64,000 nt of DNA from Streptomyces sp. NBC_00448 (GTDB taxonomy: Bacteria > Actinomycetota > Actinomycetes > Streptomycetales > Streptomycetaceae), in assembly GCF_036014115.1 (NCBI RefSeq), contig NZ_CP107913.1:9132501-9196500 (forward strand). The letters run 5' to 3'. Numbering within the stretch: the first letter of the stretch is position 1; every line of letters starts with the position of its first letter. The notes under the pieces are model-generated. The model had not been told where the DNA came from. It saw only the letters and a list, made by a program, of their open reading frames with translations, and ran no database searches. Position numbers and translations under genes: made by a program. This document shows positions 36,248 through 44,942 of the stretch, in pieces.

Positions 36248-37852
36248 TCAGCCGAGAGGAACGAGCCTGCGGCGCAGCGCCCGTTCCGTCGCTTCGATGT
36301 CGTCCCCGGCTTCGGCCGTCACCGCCGCCGGGTCGATCCGGCGCAGGGCCCACGCCTCGATGTGTTTGAGTGCGCTGAAGGCCGGGTCCCAGACGCCGTA
36401 CTCCTTCTCCACGTTGCTGCCGCGGAACACGTCGACGTTGATGGCGTCGGGATTGGCCAGGCAGACACGGACGTAGGCCCGCCAGCGCAGTTCGGTGGCC
36501 CGGCCGCTGTCCATGGTGGAGTGCGTCCACTCGCTGCCGACGTCCTCCCAGTGGACGTTGGCGAGCGGGTCGCTGAGCACCGGCATGGCCCGGTCACGGA
36601 TGTTGAAGACGTAGATCCCGTAGAAGCCGAAGATGTGCTCCGACATGAAGGAGGTGGTGGCCTCGATCGTCTCCTCCGTCTCGCCCGGATAGCCGATGAT
36701 GAAGTTCGACCAGGGCGAGACGCGGTGTCTGCGCAGGTGGGCGAGGGCCGGGTAGGCATCCTTCAGGCGGGTGCCCTTCTTCATGAGGTCGAGCATCCGC
36801 TGGCTGCCGCTTTCGAAGCCGATCGACAGCCAGCGGTTGTTGGCCCGCTTCAACTGGATCACCGTCTCCTCGTTCCGCAGCGGCGTCACCCTGGAGTAGG
36901 CGCCCCAGGGGATGGTCAGGCCGGCCTCGTGGTACAGGTCGAGGAAGTCCCGCAGGCGCTTCGGCGGGATGGTGAAGGTCGAGTCCAGGGCGATGATCTC
37001 CTTGGCGCCGCTTCGCTCGATGGCCTGCCAGTCCGCCAGAAGTTTCTCCGCGCTCTTGAACCGCCACTTGGTCGAGACGAGCGGGTACGAGCAGAAGGCG
37101 CACTTGTACGGGCAGCCACGCATGGACTCGTACGGCACGGAGATCCCTGAGAGGTCACCGCCCGGTATCGTGACGGGGATGCTGTCGAGCGGGACCATGC
37201 GATCGAAGGTGTACGCCTTGCCACCGCCCTCGGTCGTGTACCAGAGGTTCGGCACTCCGCTCCAGTCGTCCATCCTGGGCAGGCACCGCAGGAGAGCAGG
37301 GATCGACTCCTCCGCATCGCCCACCACGACCGCGTCCGCGCCGCAGTCCAGGACCGTCTCCGGGTTGCGGGTCGCCAGGTAGCCGCCGGCCACGATGTAG
37401 CCCGCTGACATCTCCCGCAGTCGGTCGATGACCTTCCGCAGGTCCGGGAAGTTCGTCACATAGCTGGTGGACAGCAGGCACACCGCGTTCCGCGCCGCGG
37501 CCGGCAGACCACTGTCGGCGCTCCCGTCGCAGTGCAGCAGATCGGCCAGTTCGCAGTCGGTGACTTCCGTGTCCTCGGGTAACAAGGACTTGAGGGCCAC
37601 CGAAACCAGGGTCGGTTCCGAGGCGGTGCTGGGGCGGAAGAGCGGCCGGTCGTCTTCCTCACCGCGCAGTGCGATGTCGTAGACCGAGGTGGCCCCGACC
37701 AGTTCGGTGATCCCTTCGCGCAGTTCGGGATTGTGGAAGATGTTGAGTCGGCCCACGGCCTTCTTCTCGTCCACCGTGTCGTAGGGCCAGAGGCCGGAGA
37801 CAAGCAGGACCCGACCGTTGTCGAGGCTGCTGGGCTGTTGGGGGCGTGACAT
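36248..37852 (-). CDS. Radical SAM enzyme with N-terminal B12-binding-type domain
   Basis: 534 residues from ATG 37852 (GGAG six bases upstream). The first 200 residues form a Rossmann-like B12-binding-type domain (AGYIVAGGYLATRNPETVLDCGADAVVVGDAEE in pieces). The radical SAM core has the cluster motif C-P-Y-K-C-A-F-C (RGCPYKCAFCSYP), followed by LDSTFTIPPKRLRDF, SIGFESGSQRMLD and IIGYPGETEETI. B12-dependent radical SAM proteins methylate unactivated carbons or catalyse ring rearrangement; the N-terminal His for base-off B12 is not evident. It lies between the nucleotidyltransferase and the ATP-grasp genes. Confidence 0.85.
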   Translation of the reverse strand: MSRPQQPSSLDNGRVLLVSGLWPYDTVDEKKAVGRLNIFHNPELREGITELVGATSVYDIALRGEEDDRPLFRPSTASEPTLVSVALKSLLPEDTEVTDCELADLLHCDGSADSGLPAAARNAVCLLSTSYVTNFPDLRKVIDRLREMSAGYIVAGGYLATRNPETVLDCGADAVVVGDAEESIPALLRCLPRMDDWSGVPNLWYTTEGGGKAYTFDRMVPLDSIPVTIPGGDLSGISVPYESMRGCPYKCAFCSYPLVSTKWRFKSAEKLLADWQAIERSGAKEIIALDSTFTIPPKRLRDFLDLYHEAGLTIPWGAYSRVTPLRNEETVIQLKRANNRWLSIGFESGSQRMLDLMKKGTRLKDAYPALAHLRRHRVSPWSNFIIGYPGETEETIEATTSFMSEHIFGFYGIYVFNIRDRAMPVLSDPLANVHWEDVGSEWTHSTMDSGRATELRWRAYVRVCLANPDAINVDVFRGSNVEKEYGVWDPAFSALKHIEAWALRRIDPAAVTAEAGDDIEATERALRRRLVPLG

Positions 37853-37915
37853 GTCACTCTCCAAGGTGGATGCGGGGCGGGGGATCGGGCCGTGCGGGCG
37901 GACCCACCGCCGGTC

Positions 37916-39115
37916 TCAGACCGAGCGGACGCGGGCCGCGGCGGCGAAGGGCGGTTCGGAGCCCGGTTCGAGCAGGAGAGGACGCCGGTCGCGGAGCCGT
38001 TCGCTGAAGCTGCCTCGCCAGACCAGGTAGCCGCCGTCCACGGCGCCCGCGCTGTGGAGCCAACCGTCGTCGCAGTAATCGCCGAGTGCCAGTTCGTCCG
38101 TGAGGGAGCTGCCGTACACGTCGTCCACGTGACGGCACACCCAGGCCACGGCCGGCTCCAGGAAGTGCTCCGTGATGATATTCCTGATCTCGTCACCACG
38201 GTCGCGACCCAAGCGCTCCCAGTAGCGCCACACGTCGGCGCACTGCCCGAGGCGTACGTCCTTCTCACGGATGGTCCGCTCGAACCACCCTTCGCGGAAG
38301 AGGTGCAGTACGACGAAGAGGAAGCCGTACGGCGTGTCGAGCGAGGGCAGTTCGGCTCGGTCGTCCTGCTCTGGCACGCCGTTCACGGTGACGACGCGCT
38401 CCAGCGCCGAGGCGGTGAGGATCTGCCAACTGCTCCCGTACCAGGTGAGGTTGTATGCCACGTCGACCATGAAGTACGGGATGCCGTCATCATCCGCGGG
38501 GACGCGGAAGAAGTGCGGCAGATGATCGGGGTAGAGCTGGTACATCAGTTGCAGCGACCGCGAGATGTCCAGCAGTTCGCCGGTTCGGTGGTCGAACTTC
38601 TTCGCTCCGGTGTAGCCCAACCGGTAGAGGACCTCTGCCGCCCTGTCGCGGTGTTCCGGCGGCACCATCAGGTCGATGTCGCCGAAGTGGCGGATGCCGC
38701 GGCCGTCATAGAGAGATGCCTGGCAGACGACCCCTTTGGTGCAGGCGGCGCGCACGCCCGCGTCGGCGAGGGCCGCCGTGACGCGGGCCGCCTCGATCGC
38801 GTACCGGCGGGTTTTGAAGCGGTTCCAGTGCAGGGTGCCGAGCAGGTGCCGCTGGGCGTGGTGCGGCATCGACGGCAGCAGCTCGGCCTGCACCAGGAAG
38901 TCCGCCAGGCTCGGGACCAACGCGTGCCGTGCCGCCTGGGCCAGTAGATCGTCCGGGTCGGGGAGTTCGGACGCCAGCGCCCGTGCCTCGTCGAACGCGG
39001 CGCTGCCGGGGTCGGCGATCGATATGCGCCGCAGCAGATCCCAACCCGGGTCCCCGATCCGGGATGCGTGCCCGTCCACTCTGTTCTCCTCAGGTCTCCC
39101 GTAGTGATCCCTCAT
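37916..39115 (-). CDS. Nucleotidyltransferase-fold protein (PF14907-like)
   Basis: 399 residues; ATG 39115 overlaps the stop of the synthetase-like gene (ATGA). The core has CTKGVVCQASLYDGRGIRHF then GDIDLMVPPEHRDRAAEVL, the pattern K-G-x(n)-G-D-I-D-L-x-V of the uncharacterised nucleotidyltransferase family PF14907, with the D-x-D metal pair. A helical C-terminal region of 200 residues follows. Members occur in biosynthetic gene clusters of unknown function. It may adenylylate or otherwise activate a substrate; no kinase or GT motif is visible. Confidence 0.75.
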   Translation of the reverse strand: MRDHYGRPEENRVDGHASRIGDPGWDLLRRISIADPGSAAFDEARALASELPDPDDLLAQAARHALVPSLADFLVQAELLPSMPHHAQRHLLGTLHWNRFKTRRYAIEAARVTAALADAGVRAACTKGVVCQASLYDGRGIRHFGDIDLMVPPEHRDRAAEVLYRLGYTGAKKFDHRTGELLDISRSLQLMYQLYPDHLPHFFRVPADDDGIPYFMVDVAYNLTWYGSSWQILTASALERVVTVNGVPEQDDRAELPSLDTPYGFLFVVLHLFREGWFERTIREKDVRLGQCADVWRYWERLGRDRGDEIRNIITEHFLEPAVAWVCRHVDDVYGSSLTDELALGDYCDDGWLHSAGAVDGGYLVWRGSFSERLRDRRPLLLEPGSEPPFAAAARVRSV

Positions 39116-40314
39116 ACCGGGCTCCGGCTGTTCATCCGGAGCCGGACCGGGGCCGGCCACTGCTCGATGTCGAGCCCGTGCTGGCTGAGGAACGCGTAGG
39201 TGAGGCGTTCCAGCCCGAATCCGACGCAGGCCGTCTGGGCGGTCGCCCCGTCATCAAGGGTGATGTGGAAAGCCGAACCGAACTTGTCCCCGTGGAGGTT
39301 GAACGAGCCGGCGGCGACCGAGCGCCCCCCTTCGACCGGCAGGCGCAGCTCGTACTTGAGTTCCATCAGCTCCTGCGCCAGGACCCGTTCGGAGGTCGAC
39401 TTTCCGGAGAAGAACGGATCATGGGCTACTTCGGCGTGCCCGGGCAGTGCGAGCGCGTCCATCAGACGCCAGGTCTGCTCCATGAAGCGCCTTCTCTGTT
39501 CGGCGACCCCCTCCCGGTCGCCGACGAAGACGATCTCCCGGATGGTGAAGTCCCAGAGCCGTTCCACTCCTCGCCGATAGCGGGACTCGAACCGGAAGGA
39601 CTTCCCCCGAGCGGTGAACACCGCGCTGTCCGCGGTCAGTTGCCGATCCTGCAACTGCCGGTAGGTGTGGAAGCACATGGTGGGCGGCAGACAGTGGCCG
39701 AGGTGTTCGCTGAACATGTCGAGATGACGCCCGGTGTCCGAGGCGTCCCCCAGACGTGAAAGGAAGGCGTCGTAGACCTCGGCGTCGCAGTGCAGGCGAC
39801 TGGCCGTCATCAGGAACTGGGGGAACGCGTCGAGGTAGCCGCCGCGGCGGAGGGCGTCCGTGGCGATCAGCGTGGGATAGCGGTAGGCGACCGCGCCGAA
39901 GGCGTCGACGGCGATGTCGCACACCATCTGGTCGAGCGCGGTCAGCAGTTCGGTGAACAAGCCTCCGGTGGCGTAGAGACCTTCACCCATCTCCACGACC
40001 GCCGAGGCGTCCCGCAGTTCGTCCCACACCTCCGGCTCCCCCTGGCGAGCCTCGTGCCGGGAACGCCAGACCACCGCGCTCGGCCGTCTGCGCTGCGGCA
40101 GCACGTCGTTCGCGATCAGGAGATCGAGTTTGCGGGCCAGCTCCGCCGGATCGGCATCCGGCTCGGTCGCCACGTCGACGGCGACGACCTCGCCGGCCTC
40201 TTCGACCAGGGCGTAGTCCACGATTACCGACGAGGCGTAGTAGAGGCGCTGTTCGAACTCGGCCTTCTTGTCGGCGGGCACCGCACTGCGCAGAGGTATC
40301 CGATGACTGGGCAT
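39112..40314 (-). CDS. Class II aminoacyl-tRNA-synthetase-like amino acid:carrier-protein ligase
   Basis: 400 residues. It has class II motif 2 (TARGKSFRFESRYRRGVERL, fRxE) and motif 3 (GFGLERLTYAFL). Between them is the zinc or substrate region with Cys residues (HLGHCLPPTMCFHTYRQL). The tRNA-binding arm of seryl-tRNA synthetases is absent. This matches the SerRS-like amino acid:[carrier protein] ligases, which adenylate an amino acid and load it on a carrier protein. The carrier and a flavoenzyme lie directly upstream in the operon, supporting this role. The amino acid cannot be read from sequence; Cys and Glu zinc ligands suggest a small amino acid. Confidence 0.8.
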   Translation of the reverse strand: MPSHRIPLRSAVPADKKAEFEQRLYYASSVIVDYALVEEAGEVVAVDVATEPDADPAELARKLDLLIANDVLPQRRRPSAVVWRSRHEARQGEPEVWDELRDASAVVEMGEGLYATGGLFTELLTALDQMVCDIAVDAFGAVAYRYPTLIATDALRRGGYLDAFPQFLMTASRLHCDAEVYDAFLSRLGDASDTGRHLDMFSEHLGHCLPPTMCFHTYRQLQDRQLTADSAVFTARGKSFRFESRYRRGVERLWDFTIREIVFVGDREGVAEQRRRFMEQTWRLMDALALPGHAEVAHDPFFSGKSTSERVLAQELMELKYELRLPVEGGRSVAAGSFNLHGDKFGSAFHITLDDGATAQTACVGFGLERLTYAFLSQHGLDIEQWPAPVRLRMNSRSPV

Positions 40315-40333
40315 TGCGCCTCCGTGATGTGGG

Positions 40334-41503
40334 TCAGATGAGGCTGACGGAGCGGTCGAGGAGGGTCAGCGCGCCGATTCCCGTCCACAGAGCGTCGTTC
40401 GCGTGATTCAGACTCGCCGAACGCAGGTCGCGGAAGTGCCGTTCCAGCGGTACCGGAGACCTCCGTCCGTACCCCAGGCGCAGGCCGCCCATCTCCACCA
40501 TCCGGTCGACCGCGCGGAACGTGTGCTCGGACGCGATCACCTTCAGGGCACTGAGTTGAAGCTGGGCCCGGGGCTCCGCGAGCGAGCGGCCCTCGGCCCG
40601 GGCCTGTTCCACCTGCTCGAGCACCCGGTGCAGATAAGCGCTGACCAACTCCAGTTCGACCCGGATGCGGGCGAGCCGTTCGTAGAACAGCTCTCCCGGG
40701 GTGCTGGACCCGTTGGCGCGAAACCACGCCACCAAGTCGGCCAGGGCGCCGCGGGCCGCACCGAGCCAGCAGGCGGACCAGCCCAGGTGCGACAAGGGGA
40801 TCATGCTCGTACGGGCGATCTCGGCGAATCCCCCGGGCGGGCCGACCACGTTCTCCGCCGGCACCCGACCGGACAGCTCCAACCCCCCACTCGCGGTGGC
40901 CCGCATGCCCATGACGTCCCAGCCGCCGTTTTCGTCGACGCGCAGATCGCGCCGGTCGGCGTAGACCAGCGACACCTGTTGCTCGGTGGCATCCTCGGCG
41001 GCGCGCATGGTGAGGAGGAACCCTTCGGCCTGGGCGCCGCCGGACACCACCGGAGCCGACCGCTCCACCAGCAGGTGGTCGCCGTCGACACGCAGCGGTT
41101 CCCTGGCGCTGAAGAGGTCCGAGGGCCGGCCGCGCTCGCTCGTCACCGAGGCGATGTACACCTCACCGGCCGCGACGCGCGGTAGGAGCGCATCCTTCAG
41201 CGCCGTGGACCCGTGCCGCGTGATGGCATCCACCTGGAAGCAGTGCATGGTCCACAGGTGCGCGGTGGACAGGCAGGCGCCCGCCATCCTCTCCGCCACG
41301 GACACGAAGGTGCGCAACGAGGCCCCCCGACCGCCGAACTGCGCGGGCACGATGAGCCCCAGCAGCCCTTCCTTCCGCAGCGCCTTCATCGAGGCGTGCG
41401 GGAAGCAGCTGCGGTCGTCCGCTTCGCCGGCCCCCTGTCGCAGCACCGGGAGCACGCGGGCCAGCGCTGCCTCCCACGAGCCGGCCTCCGCCCGGTCGTT
41501 CAT
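40334..41503 (-). CDS. Acyl-CoA-dehydrogenase-like flavoenzyme
   Basis: 389 residues; ATG 41503 overlaps the carrier-protein stop. It has the acyl-CoA dehydrogenase fold: GLLGLIVPAQFGGRGASL near residue 50, the FAD-binding VYIASVTSERGRPSD and VSGGAQAEGFLL region, LSGRVPAENVVGPPGG, and the C-terminal RHFRDLRSASLNHANDALW. The usual catalytic Glu of CaiA-type dehydrogenases is not clearly seen. The end resembles the N-hydroxylase and monooxygenase branch of the family. Together with the ligase and carrier it probably oxidises an aminoacyl thioester (desaturation or N-oxidation). Confidence 0.8.
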   Translation of the reverse strand: MNDRAEAGSWEAALARVLPVLRQGAGEADDRSCFPHASMKALRKEGLLGLIVPAQFGGRGASLRTFVSVAERMAGACLSTAHLWTMHCFQVDAITRHGSTALKDALLPRVAAGEVYIASVTSERGRPSDLFSAREPLRVDGDHLLVERSAPVVSGGAQAEGFLLTMRAAEDATEQQVSLVYADRRDLRVDENGGWDVMGMRATASGGLELSGRVPAENVVGPPGGFAEIARTSMIPLSHLGWSACWLGAARGALADLVAWFRANGSSTPGELFYERLARIRVELELVSAYLHRVLEQVEQARAEGRSLAEPRAQLQLSALKVIASEHTFRAVDRMVEMGGLRLGYGRRSPVPLERHFRDLRSASLNHANDALWTGIGALTLLDRSVSLI

Positions 41504-41778
41504 GGGCGCGCCTGCGTCGGCGTGTCGGAGGAGCGCCGGCTCTCCTCCAGGACCCGCCAGAGCCCCGAGAGGCTGGTGAAGACTCGGAATTCGAGGTGCT
41601 CGTCGGCCACCTGGACGCCGTACGCGTGCTCCAGCGCCATGAGGAGTTGCACCATTCCCAGCGAACTCAGGCCGAGCGCCGTCAGATCGAGATCAGGAGT
41701 CAGTGATCTCTCGGGGCTCAGCCCTTTGACGTTGTCACGTATCACCGTTTCAAAACGCTCGTCCCAGATTTGTTCCAA
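41500..41778 (-). CDS. Stand-alone acyl/peptidyl carrier protein
   Basis: 92 residues from TTG 41778 (AAGGA about 10 bases upstream); longer starts in the same frame add a tail without ACP similarity. The phosphopantetheine site is DLTALGLSSLGMVQLLMALE: the Ser sits in S-S-L where most carriers have D-S-L. Helix III follows (AYGVQVADEHLEFRVFTSL). It is the first gene of the operon and overlaps the flavoenzyme. It probably holds the amino acid during oxidation and carbon-chain extension. Confidence 0.85.
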   Translation of the reverse strand: MEQIWDERFETVIRDNVKGLSPERSLTPDLDLTALGLSSLGMVQLLMALEHAYGVQVADEHLEFRVFTSLSGLWRVLEESRRSSDTPTQARP

Positions 41779-41900
41779 TGGTCGTGTCCTTAAGTCCGTG
41801 AGATGGACAAGACGATCCGGCCGGACTTCGCAGTTGCGGATCGGAGATGAGGAGTCGTGCGGATTGCACACCGAAAGGCGGAGCGCGCCTCAAAGCGGGG

Positions 41901-41929
41901 AATGTAATCGCGACCGGTGCGGCTGTCAA
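41901..41929 (-). promoter_or_regulatory. Near-consensus promoter of the biosynthetic operon
   Basis: On the minus strand TTGACA (41929-41924), a 17-bp spacer and TACATT (41906-41901). The spacing is ideal for the major sigma factor. It lies about 120 bp upstream of the carrier-protein start. The divergent MFS gene has a weaker candidate (TTGACA at 41984-41989 on the plus strand). Confidence 0.7.
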
Positions 41930-42114
41930 GGACAGCGATAGGTCAGCGACAAGGGGCGTCAACGCCGTTGCTTTAAGGCGTGGTTGACAGCACTACCGGG
42001 ACGCGCGATGCTCCTGTACCGCTCACGCCGCCCGCGGACCGCCTTTTCCGCGGTCGTCGGCCAGGTGTGCTCGAATCTTGTTCCGACCGCCACGCACATA
42101 GGATTCGGCGCCGT

Positions 42115-43386
42115 ATGCCGCACGCAACCGAGGCGACCCAGCAGAGCACGAACAAGCCGCTGGCGCTCCCCCGATTCCGACGCTATTTCGCTGCCCGCAC
42201 CATATCCCTTACCGGCGATGCCATGCTTCCGGTGGCTCTGACCGTCGCCGTGCTCAACGACGGCTATGGCGCCACGGGGGTGGGACTGGTTCTCGCCGCG
42301 CCGCTCGTCCCCTGGGTCTCGCTGATGCTTTTCAGCGGTGTCCTCGCCGACCGGATCGGCCCGCTGCCGATGATGGTCAGTTCCGACCTGATGCGTTTCG
42401 TCGGCCAGGGAATTCTGGCGACGGCGATCCTGCTGGGGCACGCGCCCCTCGTGCTCCTGGTGGTGATGCAGGTGCTTTCGGGCATCGGCACCGCCTTCTT
42501 CCAGCCCGGTGTGGGCAGCATCGTCTCCGATCTGACAGAGGAGGTCCAGCAGGCGGTCGGGCTGCTGCGGACGTCTGAGGCCATGGTGACGATGCTGGCG
42601 CCCGCGGTCGCCGGGCTCGCGCTGACCGTGTGGAGTCCCGGTGCCGTGGTCGGTGTTGACGCGGCGTCGTTCGCCGCGAGCGGCGTGCTGCTTCTGTTCC
42701 TCCGGTTGCCCGGGCGGAAGGCGGCGCAGGCGCCGAGAGGCGGCTTCGTCAGGTCCGACCTCGTCGAAGGGTGGCACGAGTTCACGTCCCGGCGCTGGCT
42801 GTGGACGGTCATCGTGATCTTCGGCCTGTTCGGTCTGCTCGTCTTCGGCCCCTTCTACGTCCTCAGCGCCTCCACCATCACCGAGCACCATGGCAGCCAG
42901 ACCTACGGCATGGTGGTCGCCCTCCAGGGCGTAGGAGCGATCTGCGGTGGCTTCCTGGGCACGAGAATCCGACCGCGGCGGCCTTTGAAGGTGGCGGCCG
43001 GCGTCCTGCTCCTCACGATCCCCCAGGTCCTGGCGCTGGCGGGCGGCGTCGGGATCCCGCTGCTGGCGGGGACTGTCTGCCTGGGGGCCGTCGGGCGCTC
43101 GGTGTGGAGCGTCCTGTGGGGGAGCACCGAGCAACTGCACGTGCCGAAGGCCGTGTTGAACCGAATCTACGCCTACGACGTGGTGGGCTCGGTCGCCCTG
43201 CTCCCGGTCGGCCGGGCCCTGGCCGGCCCGCTCGCGGAGGTCATGGGAGACACCCCGCTACTCCTGCTCTCGGCAGCCGCCGCGCTGGCAGGCTCCGCGG
43301 CCATGCTCGCCACACGCGAGATTCGCACCTTGCCCGCGGCCCCGGCCGCTGCCGCCTCCGAGCGCTCCCGTCCGTCCGCGTGCTGA
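42115..43386 (+). CDS. MFS transporter (drug or product exporter)
   Basis: 423 residues from ATG 42115 with twelve predicted transmembrane helices (FAARTISLTGDAMLPVALTV, LVLAAPLVPWVSLMLFSGVL, and so on). The loop 2-3 motif is G-V-L-A-D-R-I-G-P-L. It resembles the enterobactin-exporter/DHA3 branch. Divergent from the biosynthetic operon and followed by the condensation-domain gene, it probably exports the product or confers self-resistance. The 336-bp divergent region between this gene and the carrier gene holds both promoters. Confidence 0.85.
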   Translation: MPHATEATQQSTNKPLALPRFRRYFAARTISLTGDAMLPVALTVAVLNDGYGATGVGLVLAAPLVPWVSLMLFSGVLADRIGPLPMMVSSDLMRFVGQGILATAILLGHAPLVLLVVMQVLSGIGTAFFQPGVGSIVSDLTEEVQQAVGLLRTSEAMVTMLAPAVAGLALTVWSPGAVVGVDAASFAASGVLLLFLRLPGRKAAQAPRGGFVRSDLVEGWHEFTSRRWLWTVIVIFGLFGLLVFGPFYVLSASTITEHHGSQTYGMVVALQGVGAICGGFLGTRIRPRRPLKVAAGVLLLTIPQVLALAGGVGIPLLAGTVCLGAVGRSVWSVLWGSTEQLHVPKAVLNRIYAYDVVGSVALLPVGRALAGPLAEVMGDTPLLLLSAAAALAGSAAMLATREIRTLPAAPAAAASERSRPSAC

Positions 43387-43438
43387 ACCCATCGCGGCGT
43401 AAGGACGTCGACCACCTGCCACGTCATGGAGGGTTCCG

Positions 43439-44749
43439 TTGACCGAGACATTCCCGCTCAGCTCCGAGCAGCGCAGCATGCTCCACATGGACCGCCTCCT
43501 CGGTCCCGGCATCCTGCACAACCTCGTCGCCTCGCTGGAGGTGCCCCGCGGCACCACGAACAGAACCGTCCGGCACGCCGTCGAGCGACTGGCCGAGCGG
43601 AACCCCGCCCTCACCGCGACACTGGCTGAGGGAGCCCACGGCACACGCCAGCAGACCGGGCGGCGGGACGTCGAGGTCCACTCCTTCGCCCCGTCGTCCG
43701 GCGGCGACATCGAAAGCCGCCTCGATCGCCTACGCCACCTCCGCCTCGACCGCTCCACCGGGGCCCGGGCGACCGTGCGTCGGCACACCGACGGAGCGGG
43801 CGACCGCCTGATCCTGGCGGTGGACCACCTGGTGTGCGACGCCGCCGCGCGTGAACTCGTTGTGCGCGACACCTCGTCCCTGCTGACCGGCGGCGGACCC
43901 GCCGCCGACGCCCACACCGCGCCCCAGGCGTACGCGGCCTACTGCCGGGAGCAGGAGGCCGCTCTGGCGGACGGACAGGTCAGGCGGCGGGAGATCGAGC
44001 GCTGGAAGTGCGCACTGCGGGGCTGCCGGCCCCTGACCGGCCTCGGCTCGAAGGCCGCGGCCGACGCCCCCCGTGAGGCCAGGTGCTGGGAGATCCACGA
44101 GCCGGGACCGGCGCTGCACGACGCGCTGCGCCATCTCGCGGCGGCCACGGCGACCAGTCCCTTCGTGGTCGGCGCCGCCCTGTACGCGACCGCCCTGTGG
44201 GCACGGACCGGGGTCCGGTCGAGCGCACTGGTCACTCCGGTGTCCACCCGCAGGGCGCCGGAGCACCAACGCCTGGTGACGAACCTGGTGAACGAACGCC
44301 CGGTGCCGTACCGCATCGTCCCCGACGAGGGTTTCACCGTGCTCGCGCAGCGCCTCGGAGGGAGCTTCCTCTCAGCGTTGCGCGGCGCGTCACTCGCGAT
44401 TCCCGACCTGGTCGCGACGGTGGACGGGTACCGGGAGCTCCTCCATGCGCCGGACTGCGCCTACGTCCAATTGCAGGTGTCGCTCGGCAGCGCCGCACCG
44501 TCCGACCTTCCGGCAGGGGAGCGGAGTTGGCCCTGGGGGGCGCCGTACGCGGCGCCGACCGGCATCACCTGCACGGTGTTCCGGGTGAACGCCTCTCCGC
44601 GCGGCGCCCGGCTCAGCACGTTCCACGGCGGTCCCACCGGTCAGGGGACGGCGGTCGCGGCGATCTCGAAGGACGTCATCCGGCTGGCAGGACTGGCGGC
44701 CGGCGACCCGCGGACGCCCGTCGGCCGCCTGGCCGACGAAGCGTGCTGA
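43439..44749 (+). CDS. Stand-alone condensation-domain protein with altered HHxxxDG
   Basis: 436 residues from TTG 43439 (GGAGG seven bases upstream). It has the condensation-domain layout of CoA-dependent acyltransferases and NRPS C domains: PLSSEQRSMLHMDRL at the start (like S-x-x-Q-x-R), and AVDHLVCDAAARELVVRDTS, the catalytic motif. The usual HHxxxDG is DHxxxDA: the second His and the Asp are kept, the first His is Asp, and Gly is Ala. No A or T domain is present. It is probably a stand-alone condensation or release enzyme acting on the carrier-bound intermediate; an inactive scaffold is possible. Confidence 0.75.
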   Translation: MTETFPLSSEQRSMLHMDRLLGPGILHNLVASLEVPRGTTNRTVRHAVERLAERNPALTATLAEGAHGTRQQTGRRDVEVHSFAPSSGGDIESRLDRLRHLRLDRSTGARATVRRHTDGAGDRLILAVDHLVCDAAARELVVRDTSSLLTGGGPAADAHTAPQAYAAYCREQEAALADGQVRRREIERWKCALRGCRPLTGLGSKAAADAPREARCWEIHEPGPALHDALRHLAAATATSPFVVGAALYATALWARTGVRSSALVTPVSTRRAPEHQRLVTNLVNERPVPYRIVPDEGFTVLAQRLGGSFLSALRGASLAIPDLVATVDGYRELLHAPDCAYVQLQVSLGSAAPSDLPAGERSWPWGAPYAAPTGITCTVFRVNASPRGARLSTFHGGPTGQGTAVAAISKDVIRLAGLAAGDPRTPVGRLADEAC

Positions 44750-44769
44750 CGGCGCCTCGACCGGGGCCT

Positions 44770-44819
44770 CTCCGGATCGCCGGGTTGTCCCGCCGGCGGG
44801 ACAACCCGGCGATCCGGAG
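44770..44819. terminator. Perfect 50-bp palindrome: bidirectional terminator
   Basis: Arms of 25 bp (CTCCGGATCGCCGGGTTGTC then CCGCC, and its complement) meet with no loop. It is 20 bp after the condensation-domain stop and downstream of the minus-strand LmbU-like gene, so it can terminate from both sides. Loop-less palindromes of this size are uncommon. Confidence 0.75.
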
Positions 44820-44942
44820 GAACCCCGGTGCCGGAACGGCGGCAGGGTCCCGGCACGATGAGGAACCGGGTGTGATCACGCCGGCCGTGCGAGCCGTCCG
44901 CCGCGAGCCGTCCCGACCTCGTGAGCCGTCGATCGCATGACG

